A DNA stretch of 64,000 nt from Pseudomonas alcaliphila JAB1 (GTDB lineage: Bacteria > Pseudomonadota > Gammaproteobacteria > Pseudomonadales > Pseudomonadaceae): the NCBI RefSeq assembly GCF_001941865.1, contig NZ_CP016162.1:186001-250000 (forward strand), read 5' to 3'. Below, in pieces: positions 25,459 to 33,889 of the stretch. How positions within the stretch are numbered: position 1 is the stretch's first letter; each line of letters begins with the position of its first letter. The notes under the pieces were generated by a model that was given only the letters and a program-made list of their open reading frames with translations, was not told the DNA's origin and did not search any database. Position numbers and translations under genes: made by a program.

Positions 25459-26400
25459 TTACTGCAGTCTGTGCTCGTCCTGGGTCGGCGTGAGCTGCGC
25501 CATGAAAAGGCGACTGATCGAGGACAGGCTCACGCCGCGCCGGGTGATCAACTGATAAGGCTCGCTGCGGCTCTTCAGGCTCAGCGGCAGGATGCAGGTC
25601 ATGCCGAAGCCCGTGCAGAAGCGCGCCACGTCGGTCGATAGCAGGGCCACCAGGTCGAGATTCTTCTGCAGCAGCGACAGCGTGGTGAAAGCCGAGGTGG
25701 TCTCCAGCAGGTGCAAGGGAAAGCGCAGCCCTGCCTGCTGGAATTCGTGCTCCAGCGACAGCCTCATCGGCATGTTGGCTGAGTAGACGACCCAGCGGCT
25801 TTCGGCCAGGTCGGCCAGTTCCAGTTGCGCGCGGCCGGCTAGCGGATGATCACGGTTGGCGACCACGGCTAGGGTTTCGTCACGCACGTCGATGCAGTCG
25901 TATTGCTCCGGCTGGCGGCTGATGCTGGTGCGACAGATCGCCAAATCCAGACGGCCCTGGTCGAGCAGGCTGAGCAATCGCGCACTGGTGTCTTCGACGA
26001 TTTCCACCGACAGATCCGGGTGCGCTTCCAGCAGCCGGGTCAGCGCATCCGTCATGAATGGCACTGCGCCCATGATCACGCCGACCGACAGCCGTCCGCC
26101 GTGGCCCTGGAGAATACCCAGCATTTCCTCGCGCAGATGGGTCAGGTCGGTCTGGATCAGCTTGGCATAGCGAATTGCGCAATGCCCCAGCTCGTTGGCC
26201 TCCAGGCCGCGGTTGGTGCGTACGAAAAGCGGCGCGCCCAGCGTGGTCTCTATTTCCTGCAGGGCCTTGGTTGCTCCGGGTTGGCTGATCGAGACCAGTT
26301 CCGCGGCCTTGATCAACGAGCCCTGCTCGCCAAGGGCGATCAGCAGACGCAGTTGGCGGAAGCGCAGGCGGGAAAAAATGGAGGACACCGATGGCAGCAT
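25459..26400 (-). CDS. LysR-family regulator, GbpR-like, sister of the gene at 27.7 kb
   Basis: A 313-residue LysR protein with FSRLRFRQLRLLIALGEQGS and SISQPGATKALQEIETTLGA in the DNA-binding domain, and GQGHGG-like ILQGHGGRLSVGVIMGAVP at the start of the effector domain. It is divergent from the iron alcohol dehydrogenase gene, its likely target. It aligns along its whole length with the LysR on the far side of that dehydrogenase, so one probably arose by duplication. Related GbpR-type proteins respond to arabinose, galactose or their acids. Confidence 0.93.
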   Translation of the reverse strand: MLPSVSSIFSRLRFRQLRLLIALGEQGSLIKAAELVSISQPGATKALQEIETTLGAPLFVRTNRGLEANELGHCAIRYAKLIQTDLTHLREEMLGILQGHGGRLSVGVIMGAVPFMTDALTRLLEAHPDLSVEIVEDTSARLLSLLDQGRLDLAICRTSISRQPEQYDCIDVRDETLAVVANRDHPLAGRAQLELADLAESRWVVYSANMPMRLSLEHEFQQAGLRFPLHLLETTSAFTTLSLLQKNLDLVALLSTDVARFCTGFGMTCILPLSLKSRSEPYQLITRRGVSLSSISRLFMAQLTPTQDEHRLQ

Positions 26401-26561
26401 ATATAGCTTTCCCTTATAGCAGTATCAGCGCCTCTCATTAGTCAGGAGCGCTTCTATCTCATATTTTGCCTGGGCGGCAAGGCTATCTGTGAGAATGTCC
26501 GAGTGATCTTACTCGACGTTTTCCGCTGCCTGCTATTACAAAAACAAGCAGAGGCTCCCCC

Positions 26562-27701
26562 ATGGCACTGATCAACTACCTCACCCAAGTCCAGTTCGGT
26601 TATGACGCCCTCGGCCAGTTGGCCGCCGAGTGTCAGCGCATTGGTATCACCCGGCCCTTTATCGTCACCGATACGGGGGTGCGTGCCGCAGGTATCGTCG
26701 ACAAGGTGCTGGGGCAGCTGAGTGACCCGGCTGTCGCGGAAGTTTTCGACCAGACGCCGCCCAACCCGAACGAAGGCGTGGTGCGTGCTGCGGCTGCGCG
26801 TTATCGCGATGGCGGCTTCGACGGCATCATCGCGGTCGGTGGCGGTTCTTCCATCGACCTGGCCAAGGGCGTTGCCGTGTGCGGCACCCATGAAGGCCCA
26901 CTGAAACAGTTCGCCGTGATCGAAGGTGGCCTGACCCGCATCACCGCGGCCACTGCGCCGGTGATCGCCATCCCCACCACCGCCGGCACCGGCAGCGAAG
27001 TTGGTCGCGGCGCCATCCTGATTCTCGATGACGGGCGCAAGGTCGGCGTCATCTCGCCCTATCTGATTCCGCGCTCGGCCATCTGCGACCCCGAGCTGAC
27101 CCTCGGCCTGCCGGCGCAACTGACCGCTGCCACGGGCATGGACGCCATCGCCCACTGCCTGGAAACCTTCATGGCGCCGGCGTTCAACCCGCCAGCCGAC
27201 GGCATCGCGCTGGATGGCCTGTGGCGCGCCTGGCGACATATCGAACGCGCAACCCGTACGCCTGGTGACCGGGAAGCGCGGTTGAACATGATGAGTGCCT
27301 CGATGCAGGGCGCCCTGGCGTTCCAGAAGGGCCTGGGTTGCGTGCACAGCCTCAGTCACGCACTTGGCGGCATCAACCCAAGGTTGCACCACGGCACCCT
27401 CAACGCGGTATTCCTGCCTGCGGTTATTGCCTTCAACGCGCAGTCCGACTCGGTGCGCGACGAGCAGAAACTGCAACGCATCGCTCAGGCCATGGGGTTG
27501 GGTAGCGCGGAGGAAATCATCCCGGCGATCCGTGAGATGAACCGTCGTCTCGGCATGCCTTCGGGCCTGGCGGAAATGGGCGTGGACGAGTCGATGTTCC
27601 CGGCGATCATCGAAGGGGCGCTGGCCGACCATAGCCACAAGACCAACCCGCGGGTGGCGAGTGCCGAGGACTATGCCGAGTTGCTGCGCCAGTCCATGTG
27701 A
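26562..27701 (+). CDS. Iron-containing (group III) alcohol dehydrogenase
   Basis: A 379-residue Fe-dependent dehydrogenase. The NAD-binding GGGSSIDLAKGVAVCGT (about residues 94-110) and TTAGTGSEVGRGAILILDDG are standard. Metal ligands are seen in TGMDAIAHCLETFMAP (Asp and His), VHSLSHALGGINPRLHHGTL (two His). GAGG lies before the ATG. It stands alone between two divergent/convergent LysR genes. Substrate could be a sugar lactone precursor, an aldehyde or a 4-hydroxy acid; maleylacetate reductase-like and hydroxyacid-oxoacid transhydrogenase-like members also share these motifs. The context of pentonate enzymes suggests an aldose or short hydroxyaldehyde, but this is inferred. Confidence 0.9.
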   Translation: MALINYLTQVQFGYDALGQLAAECQRIGITRPFIVTDTGVRAAGIVDKVLGQLSDPAVAEVFDQTPPNPNEGVVRAAAARYRDGGFDGIIAVGGGSSIDLAKGVAVCGTHEGPLKQFAVIEGGLTRITAATAPVIAIPTTAGTGSEVGRGAILILDDGRKVGVISPYLIPRSAICDPELTLGLPAQLTAATGMDAIAHCLETFMAPAFNPPADGIALDGLWRAWRHIERATRTPGDREARLNMMSASMQGALAFQKGLGCVHSLSHALGGINPRLHHGTLNAVFLPAVIAFNAQSDSVRDEQKLQRIAQAMGLGSAEEIIPAIREMNRRLGMPSGLAEMGVDESMFPAIIEGALADHSHKTNPRVASAEDYAELLRQSM

Positions 27702-27709
27702 GTGGCGGC

Positions 27710-28654
27710 TTAGGCGCCTTCGTAGAGGGCGTCCTGCTCGCTGCGCAGGTGTTCCAGCAGCAGGCTCGCCAGCGGTGACAGGCTGCTGCCGCGACGGTGG
27801 ATGATCGAGCATGGCTCGTTGCGCGACTGCAGCTCCAGCGGCAGTCGACGCAGCAGGCCGAAGCCTTCGCTGGAGCAGGCGATGGAGTAGGGCATCACCG
27901 CCACCAGCTGTGGGTCTTCCTGCAGCAGGCTGAGCATGGTGAAGGTCGACGAGGTTTCCAGCGGGTAGCGGGGGAACTCCAGGCCAGCCTCGGCGAACTC
28001 GCGCTCCAGCACCGTGCGCATCGGCGTGCCGGTGGGGTACACCACCCAACTGCAGTCGCTCAGATCGGCCAGGCTCAGCGCGGGGTTGCCCTGTTGCGGA
28101 TGCTGCGGGGCGGCCACCAGTGCCAGGCGCTCGGCGTGCAGGCTCAGGCATTCGTAGGCGTCCGGATGCTGGCTGCCGCTGGTGCGGGCGATGGCCAGAT
28201 CCAGGCGGCCTTCATCGAGCAGCTTGAGCAGGCGCGGGCTGATGTCTTCGACGATCTGCACGGAAATGTCCGGCTGCGCCTGACGCAAGCCGGTCAGGGC
28301 GCGCAACACCAGCGGTACCGAGCCGGCGATGGTGCCTACGGCCAGGTGGCCGCCATGGCCCTGGAGGATGCCCTGCATCTCGTCATGCAGGTGCGCCAGG
28401 TCGTTGTGGATAAGGCGCGCGTAGCGGATCACGCAGCGGCCCATGTCGTTGGCCTGCAGGCCCTGCGCCGTGCGGATGAACAGCGGTGTACCGAAGGTCG
28501 TCTCGATCTCGTGCAGCGCCTTGGTCGCCCCCGGCTGGCTGATGGCGATGCGCTCGGCGGCACGGTGCAGCGTGCCCAGTTCGTCGAGGGCGATCAGCAA
28601 CCGCAACTGGCGGATGCGCAGGCGGGAAACGATGTGGGTCAGTGGCTGCAGCAT
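27710..28654 (-). CDS. LysR-family regulator, GbpR-like, divergent from araD1
   Basis: A 314-residue LysR protein: VSRLRIRQLRLLIALDELGT, AISQPGATKALHEIETTFGT, ILQGHGGHLAVGTIAGSVP, and DEGRLDLAIARTSG. It is divergent from the AraD1-type dehydratase gene across about 120 bases and convergent with the dehydrogenase gene, whose stop lies eight bases away. An AAGTTATCAC motif in the shared promoter recurs before the ketoglutarate-semialdehyde dehydrogenase gene, which suggests both are in its regulon. Confidence 0.93.
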   Translation of the reverse strand: MLQPLTHIVSRLRIRQLRLLIALDELGTLHRAAERIAISQPGATKALHEIETTFGTPLFIRTAQGLQANDMGRCVIRYARLIHNDLAHLHDEMQGILQGHGGHLAVGTIAGSVPLVLRALTGLRQAQPDISVQIVEDISPRLLKLLDEGRLDLAIARTSGSQHPDAYECLSLHAERLALVAAPQHPQQGNPALSLADLSDCSWVVYPTGTPMRTVLEREFAEAGLEFPRYPLETSSTFTMLSLLQEDPQLVAVMPYSIACSSEGFGLLRRLPLELQSRNEPCSIIHRRGSSLSPLASLLLEHLRSEQDALYEGA

Positions 28655-28666
28655 GGGGATGACGAA

Positions 28667-28676
28667 AAGTTATCAC
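28667..28676 (+). promoter_or_regulatory. Shared AAGTTATCAC motif, copy 1
   Basis: Lies between the LysR gene and araD1 and is followed by CTAATCAG. An identical ten-base copy is 121 bases before the ketoglutarate-semialdehyde dehydrogenase gene. It may be a half-site for the adjacent LysR protein. Confidence 0.4.
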
Positions 28677-28777
28677 CTAATCAGAAGCTTTCATTAGGCA
28701 GCACTGCGGGCAATTTTTAAAGTGCTGGCCAAGCAACGCTGCAATGGCGGCGGAACAAGAACAACAGGAGTAGCGCA

Positions 28778-29779
28778 ATGCGGTTGATTCAGTTTGAGAA
28801 CGAGCAGGGCCAGCGCCAGGTTGGCGTCGTCGGTGACGCGCGCATCAGCGTGGTCAAGGGCGTTGCCACTACCCGCGAGCTGGCGTTGCAGGCGATCCGC
28901 AACGACCATGGCCTGATCGCCGAGATCGAGCGCCTGGGTGTCGAGCAGGGCCCGCTCTACGCCGAACTGATCGAACAGAACCGCGTGCTGGCGCCGCTGG
29001 ATCACAGCGACCCGGCTCACTGCCTGGTATCCGGCACCGGCCTGACCCACCTGGGCAGCGCCTCCACCCGCGACAAGATGCACCAGCAGGTCGAGGCTCA
29101 GCAGGCCGAAGGCAAGCTCACCGACACCATGCAGATGTTCCAGTGGGGTATGGCCGGCGGTCGCCCGGCGGCTGGCAGCGAAGGCGCACAGCCGGAGTGG
29201 TTCTACAAGGGGGACGGCAGCATCGTGGTTCGCCCCGGTGAGGACTTCCCGGTACCCGACTTCGCCGAAGACTTCGGTGAAGAGCCGGAGCTGACCGGCC
29301 TCTACGTGATTGGCGACGATGGCCAGCCGTATCGCATCGGCTTCGCGCTGGGCAACGAGTTCTCCGACCACGTGGTCGAGCGCAAGAACTACCTCTACCT
29401 GGCTCACTCGAAGCTGCGCTTCTGCTCCTTCGGCCCGGAAATGCTGATCGGCGAGCTGCCGCGTCACCTGTCCGGTGTCAGCCGCATCCGCCGTGGCGAC
29501 CAGGTGCTGTGGGAGAAGGAGTTCCTTTCCGGTGAGGACAACATGTGCCACACCCTGGAAAACCTCGAATACCACCACTTCAAGTACCGCCAGTTCCTGC
29601 GTCCCGGTGATGTGCATGTGCACTTCTTCGGTACCGCCACCCTGTCGTTCGCTGACGGTATCAAGGCGCAGCCGGGCGATACCTTCGAGGTCAGCCTCGA
29701 TGCCTTGGGCGAGCCGCTGCGCAACGGTATCAGCGTGCATGCCCCTGCCGTGAAGGTCGGTGGTGTACGTCAGCTGTAA
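28778..29779 (+). CDS. araD1: 2-keto-3-deoxy-L-arabinonate dehydratase, AraD1/GguC type
   Basis: A 333-residue FAH-superfamily protein of the AraD1 (formerly GguC) group. Hallmarks are MRLIQFENEQGQRQVGVVGD at the start, CLVSGTGLTHLGSASTRDKM, MAGGRPAAGSEGAQPEWFYK, AEDFGEEPELTGLYVIGDDG (acidic metal ligands) and GNEFSDHVVERKNYLYLAHS, and the end HVHFFGTATLSFADGI. AraD1 removes water from L-2-keto-3-deoxyarabonate to give alpha-ketoglutarate semialdehyde. AGGAG lies eight bases before the ATG. The gene two doors down encodes the semialdehyde dehydrogenase, the next step. Assignment is good from full-length pattern. Confidence 0.9.
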   Translation: MRLIQFENEQGQRQVGVVGDARISVVKGVATTRELALQAIRNDHGLIAEIERLGVEQGPLYAELIEQNRVLAPLDHSDPAHCLVSGTGLTHLGSASTRDKMHQQVEAQQAEGKLTDTMQMFQWGMAGGRPAAGSEGAQPEWFYKGDGSIVVRPGEDFPVPDFAEDFGEEPELTGLYVIGDDGQPYRIGFALGNEFSDHVVERKNYLYLAHSKLRFCSFGPEMLIGELPRHLSGVSRIRRGDQVLWEKEFLSGEDNMCHTLENLEYHHFKYRQFLRPGDVHVHFFGTATLSFADGIKAQPGDTFEVSLDALGEPLRNGISVHAPAVKVGGVRQL

Positions 29780-29866
29780 GTATCTGCCAGGCCCGGCAGC
29801 ACTGCTGTCGTGTCGAAATTCCGCTCGGCGGATTCGGATTGCGCCCTCACAAGGGGACGAATGCCG

Positions 29867-29876
29867 AAGTTATCAC
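29867..29876 (+). promoter_or_regulatory. Shared AAGTTATCAC motif, copy 2
   Basis: The same ten bases as before araD1, here followed by TTATCATA, 121 bases before the next start codon. It supports co-regulation of the two genes. Confidence 0.4.
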
Positions 29877-29996
29877 TTATCATACGTCTGACAACTGCAT
29901 AGCCAGTTGCCAATCCCTAGCCCAAAAAGCTGGGGCCTCATTCATTTTCATTGTCCCTGGCGGCGACCCCGTCGCCCCACCTGACAGGAGAACGCC

Positions 29997-31580
29997 ATGC
30001 TGAGTCTGACTGGCCACAATTACATCGGCGGTGAGCGCCGCGCTGCCGGCACCGTCGTGCACAAGAGCCTCGACGCCAGCAGCGGTGAAGCGCTGCCCTA
30101 CACCTTCATCCAGGCCACAGCCGAAGAAGTCGACGCTGCTGCCCAGGCTGCCGCCGCCGCTTACCCGATTTACCGCAACCTGTCGGCCGAGCGCCGCGCC
30201 GAGTTCCTCGACGCCATCGCTGACGAGATCGATGCCCTTGGTGACGACTTCGTTGCTCTGGTCTGCCGCGAAACCGCACTGCCGGCTGGCCGCATCCAGG
30301 GCGAACGTGGTCGTACAAGTGGCCAGATGCGCCTGTTCGCCAAGGTGCTGCGTCGTGGTGACTTCTACGGCGCGCGCATCGACCGAGCTCTGCCGGATCG
30401 CCAGCCGCTGCCGCGTCCGGATCTGCGTCAGTACCAGATCGGCGTAGGCCCGATCGCCGTGTTCGGCGCCAGCAACTTCCCGCTGGCCTTCTCCACCGCT
30501 GGTGGCGATACCGCTTCGGCCCTGGCTGCCGGTTGCCCGGTGGTGTTCAAGGCGCACAGCGGCCACATGGCCACCGCCGAGTGCGTGGCTGACGCGATCA
30601 TCCGCGCCGCCGAGAAAACCGGCATGCCGAAAGGCGTGTTCAACATGATCTTCGGTTCCGGCGTCGGCGAAGCGCTGGTCAAGCATCCGGCCATCCAGGG
30701 CGTGGGCTTCACCGGTTCGCTGAAAGGCGGCCGTGCCCTGTGCGACCTGGCCGCTGCCCGTCCGCAGCCGATCCCGGTGTTCGCCGAGATGTCCAGCGTC
30801 AACCCGGTGATCGTTCTGCCGGGCGCCCTGAAAGCGCGTGGCGCCACCGTGGCCAAGGAGCTGGCTGGCTCCGTGGTGCTGGGTTGCGGTCAGTTCTGCA
30901 CCAACCCGGGCCTGGTCATCGGCATTCGCAGCGCCGAGTTCAGCGACTTCGTCGCCGACCTGGCCGATGCCATCGGCGCGCAGCCGGCACAGACCATGCT
31001 CAACGCCGGCACCCTGCGCAGCTACGCCAGTGGCGTGGCGCAGCTCAAAGGCCATGCCAAGGTCACTCACCTGGCGGGCAACGAGCAGGCCGGCAACCAG
31101 GCGCAACCGCAGCTGTTCAAGGCTGACGTGAGCATGCTGCTCGAGGGTGACCACCTGCTGCAGGAAGAAGTCTTCGGCCCGACCACCATCGTCGTCGAAG
31201 TGGCCGATCGTGACGAGCTGACCCGCGCGCTGCAGAGCATGCACGGCCAGCTGACCGCGACCCTGATCGCCGAGCGTGAAGACCTGAGCGCCTTCCGCGA
31301 CCTGCTGCCGCTGCTGGAAGTCAAAGTGGGCCGTGTGCTGCTTAATGGCTACCCGACTGGTGTGGAAGTCTGCGACTCCATGGTCCATGGCGGCCCGTAC
31401 CCGGCGACTTCCGACGCTCGCGGCACTTCGGTCGGCACCCTGGCGATCCACCGCTTTCTGCGTCCGGTGTGCTACCAGAACTACCCGGACGAAGTGCTGC
31501 CCGAGGCGCTGCAGAACGCCAACCCGCTGGGTATCCAGCGTCTGGTTGACGGTGTGCACACCCGTGATGCCCTGAGCTGA
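29997..31580 (+). CDS. 2,5-dioxovalerate (alpha-ketoglutarate semialdehyde) dehydrogenase
   Basis: A 527-residue NAD(P)-dependent aldehyde dehydrogenase. It is longer than standard members (about 480-500) and fits the KGSADH II/III group. Motifs: ETALPAGRIQGERGRTSGQM, FGASNFPLAFSTAGGDTASA, VGFTGSLKGGRALCDLAAAR (glycine-rich NAD loop), FAEMSSVNPVIVLPGAL (general-base Glu) and LGCGQFCTNPGLVIG with the catalytic cysteine near residue 301. It oxidises alpha-ketoglutarate semialdehyde to 2-oxoglutarate, the common end step for pentonates, hexarates and hydroxyproline. With araD1 upstream, pentonate use is favoured. AGGAG precedes the start. Confidence 0.92.
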   Translation: MLSLTGHNYIGGERRAAGTVVHKSLDASSGEALPYTFIQATAEEVDAAAQAAAAAYPIYRNLSAERRAEFLDAIADEIDALGDDFVALVCRETALPAGRIQGERGRTSGQMRLFAKVLRRGDFYGARIDRALPDRQPLPRPDLRQYQIGVGPIAVFGASNFPLAFSTAGGDTASALAAGCPVVFKAHSGHMATAECVADAIIRAAEKTGMPKGVFNMIFGSGVGEALVKHPAIQGVGFTGSLKGGRALCDLAAARPQPIPVFAEMSSVNPVIVLPGALKARGATVAKELAGSVVLGCGQFCTNPGLVIGIRSAEFSDFVADLADAIGAQPAQTMLNAGTLRSYASGVAQLKGHAKVTHLAGNEQAGNQAQPQLFKADVSMLLEGDHLLQEEVFGPTTIVVEVADRDELTRALQSMHGQLTATLIAEREDLSAFRDLLPLLEVKVGRVLLNGYPTGVEVCDSMVHGGPYPATSDARGTSVGTLAIHRFLRPVCYQNYPDEVLPEALQNANPLGIQRLVDGVHTRDALS

Positions 31581-31635
31581 GTCTTTCAGCCCGACCCCAC
31601 GATGCTGCGCCCATCCCGGCGCAGCGTTATCCCTC

Positions 31636-31660
31636 GCGGTGCTTTGGCACCGCTTTTTTT
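31636..31660 (+). terminator. Rho-independent terminator
   Basis: GCGGTGC-TTTG-GCACCGC followed by seven T. It lies between the semialdehyde dehydrogenase and porin genes, so the porin probably has partial read-through or its own promoter. Confidence 0.85.
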
Positions 31661-31685
31661 AACCTGTCGAAGACAACAACAAGAT

Positions 31686-32969
31686 ATGACACCTACTTTC
31701 TGCCGTACCCCACTGTTTGCCGCCTGTAGCATGGTCAGCGCCATCGCCGCTCTGCCTTTTGGCAGCGTCCACGCCGCAGGCTTCGTCGAAGATGCCAAGG
31801 TCACCCTCGGCCTGCGCAACTACTACTTCAACCGCAATTACCTCAATAACACCGATCCGCGAATTCAGGGCGAACTCCAGGGCCAGGCCGAAGGCTGGAC
31901 GCAGAGCTTCATTCTCGATGCCCGTTCCGGCTTCACCGAAGGCACCGTCGGTTTCGGCCTGGATGTGCTCGGCCTTTACAGCATCAAGCTGGATGGCAAC
32001 CGCGGCGCTGCCAACACCAACCTGATGCCGATTCACGACGACGGCCAGGCTGCTGACCAGTTCGGCCGTACCGCCGTGGCGGCGAAAGCCAAGATTTCCA
32101 AGACCGAACTGAAGGTCGGTGAGTGGTTCGCCGTGCTGCCGATCCTGCGTGCCGACGACGGTCGTTCCCTGCCGCAAACCTTCCAGGGCGCTCAGCTCAC
32201 CTCCAACGAAATAGATGGCCTGACCCTTTACGGCGGCCAGTTCTGGAAGAACAGCCAGCGTCACGATGCCAGCCGTGAAGACATGTCGTTCAACGGCGTA
32301 GCAGGCGATGACTTCAACTTCGGCGGCGGCGAATACCGCTTCAACGGCAACAACACCATGGTCGGCGTCTGGCACGCGCGCCTGGAAGACGTCTATCAGC
32401 AAAGCTACGTGCAGTTGACCCACAGCCAAGCGGTCGGTGACTGGGTACTGGGTGCCAACCTCGGCTATGTCACCGGCAAGGAAGAAGGCGCGGCCAAGGC
32501 CGGCAACCTGGACAACAAGGTCTATCAGGGCGCGCTCACTGCCAAGACCGGCAACAACAGCTTCATGGTCGCTTACCAGAAGCTCAGCGGTGATACCAAG
32601 TTCATGCGTATCGACGGCGCCAGCGGCGGCACTCTGGTCAACGACGGCTTCACCAACAGCTATGACAACCCGGAAGAACGCTCCTGGCAGATCCGCCACG
32701 ATTACAACTTCGCCGGCCTCGGCATTCCCGGCCTGACCCTGATGAACCGTTACGTCAGCGGTAGCAACATCGACGTCTACACCAATGGCGTGAAAACCCG
32801 CGAAAACGCCGAGGAATGGGGCCGCGAATCCGAGCTGGCCTACACCATTCAGGAAGGTACGCTGAAGAACCTGAGCATCCGCTGGCGCAACTCCGACGTG
32901 CGCCGTGATGCAGGCCAGGATCTGCACGAGAACCGTCTGATCATCAACTATCCGCTGTCGATTCTGTAA
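31686..32969 (+). CDS. OprD-family outer-membrane porin
   Basis: A 427-residue porin. The N-terminal MTPTFCRTPLFAACSMVSAI segment ends with VHAAGF, a signal-peptide cleavage region. The mature start GFVEDAKVTLGLRNYYFNR is the OprD signature, and many short amphipathic strands follow (GAFRTVAV-like, YGGQFWKNSQRHDASREDMS, SYVQLTHSQAVGDWVLGANL). It ends YPLSIL with alternating hydrophobic residues, lacking the usual terminal Phe. OprD porins pass amino acids, sugar acids or aromatic acids; here pentonates are likely. The start is set by the signal peptide; an upstream frame extension covers the terminator and is not used. Confidence 0.93.
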   Translation: MTPTFCRTPLFAACSMVSAIAALPFGSVHAAGFVEDAKVTLGLRNYYFNRNYLNNTDPRIQGELQGQAEGWTQSFILDARSGFTEGTVGFGLDVLGLYSIKLDGNRGAANTNLMPIHDDGQAADQFGRTAVAAKAKISKTELKVGEWFAVLPILRADDGRSLPQTFQGAQLTSNEIDGLTLYGGQFWKNSQRHDASREDMSFNGVAGDDFNFGGGEYRFNGNNTMVGVWHARLEDVYQQSYVQLTHSQAVGDWVLGANLGYVTGKEEGAAKAGNLDNKVYQGALTAKTGNNSFMVAYQKLSGDTKFMRIDGASGGTLVNDGFTNSYDNPEERSWQIRHDYNFAGLGIPGLTLMNRYVSGSNIDVYTNGVKTRENAEEWGRESELAYTIQEGTLKNLSIRWRNSDVRRDAGQDLHENRLIINYPLSIL

Positions 32970-32979
32970 GACGAGCGGC

Positions 32980-33003
32980 AGGGCGAGCAACCGCTCGCCC
33001 TGT
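32980..33003. terminator. Bidirectional terminator hairpin between convergent genes
   Basis: CAGGGCGAGC and GCTCGCCCTG form a perfect ten-base stem with an AACC loop, 11 bases past the porin stop. T-rich flanks are weak, so efficiency is uncertain. Confidence 0.6.
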
Positions 33004-33017
33004 GCTCATTCCCTCGT

Positions 33018-33788
33018 TCAACGCGCTGCCTGCGTCTTCTCCACCGCCTGGATGATCATCTTTGCCACATCGCCCGGGCGCGACTGCTGCGGCACGTGGC
33101 TGGCTGCGACCTCGGTGGTCTGTGCGCCGATCTTCTTGGCGAAGTCACGCTGCATCTCCGGCACGATCATGCGGTCGTCACTGGCGACGAGGTACCAGGA
33201 CGGCTTCTGTGTCCAGGCCGCGACGCTGGTGCGCTCATCGAAGGCGGCCGCGCGGATCGGGCCCTGGGTGGCCGTCATGATTGCCGTTTGCTCGGCTGGC
33301 AGATCCTGCGCGAAGTCGGTGGCCATGCCCTGCGGCGTCAGGTACAGAAAGCCATTCTTGTCGGCTGCGATCTGGCTCGAACCCGGCGCGGTGCGATAGC
33401 CACTGTAGAGCTCTCCACTGGACTGGCCCGCGTTCGGCGCGAAGGCGGCGACATAGACCAGGCCACGTACTTTCTCGTCGGCGCCGGCCTGGCTGATCAC
33501 CGTGCCGCCCCAGGAGTGGCCGACCAGTACCACGTCGCCTTCCTGATTGTTCAGCACGCGTTGGGTGGCGGCGACGTCGTCGGCCAGCGAGGTCAGCGGG
33601 TTTTGTACCACGGTGACCTGGATGCCTTTGTCCTGCAGCAGTGGCACGACCTTGGCCCAGTCAGAGCCGTCGGCGAAGGCGCCGTGGACGATCACCACCG
33701 ACGGCTTGGCATCGGCAGCCTGGCTGCTGGCGGCGAAGAAGGGGCTGGCGATGGCGAGTGTCAGGATAAGCGGCTTGGTATTGAACAT
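33018..33788 (-). CDS. Exported alpha/beta-hydrolase
   Basis: A 256-residue alpha/beta-hydrolase. The N-terminal MFNTKPLILTLAIASPFFAA with SSQAADA forms a signal peptide, so the protein is periplasmic or secreted. The fold begins SVVIVHGAFADGSDWAKVVP, the nucleophile elbow is VLVGHSWGGTVISQAG, the acid lies in VASDDRMIVPEM, and the histidine is in VAASHVPQQSRPGDVAKMI. This resembles the hydrolase group often annotated as esterase or MhpC-like, close to salicylate-binding-protein-type hydrolases. Substrate is not known. It is divergent from the LuxR/HD-domain regulator gene, with starts about 100 bases apart. Confidence 0.88.
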   Translation of the reverse strand: MFNTKPLILTLAIASPFFAASSQAADAKPSVVIVHGAFADGSDWAKVVPLLQDKGIQVTVVQNPLTSLADDVAATQRVLNNQEGDVVLVGHSWGGTVISQAGADEKVRGLVYVAAFAPNAGQSSGELYSGYRTAPGSSQIAADKNGFLYLTPQGMATDFAQDLPAEQTAIMTATQGPIRAAAFDERTSVAAWTQKPSWYLVASDDRMIVPEMQRDFAKKIGAQTTEVAASHVPQQSRPGDVAKMIIQAVEKTQAAR

Positions 33789-33889
33789 GATTGAATCTCC
33801 TGTGCTTGGGGGAGTTCAGTGTCGATAATGCGCCGGTGTCCCGGTATCGGTCGTTTATCCGAGGCCTGCAAATAAAGGAGAGCTGCAAG

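Noticed and set aside
26454..28151. A 565-residue open frame antisense to the iron alcohol dehydrogenase and part of the LysR gene
   Set aside because: It mirrors the codon bias of real genes on the other strand, has no family motif and no ribosome site, and covers two conserved genes.
29880..31559. A 559-residue open frame antisense to the ketoglutarate-semialdehyde dehydrogenase
   Set aside because: It is a high-GC shadow: rich in Gln, His and Arg runs with no recognisable domain, lying fully opposite a gene with intact catalytic motifs.
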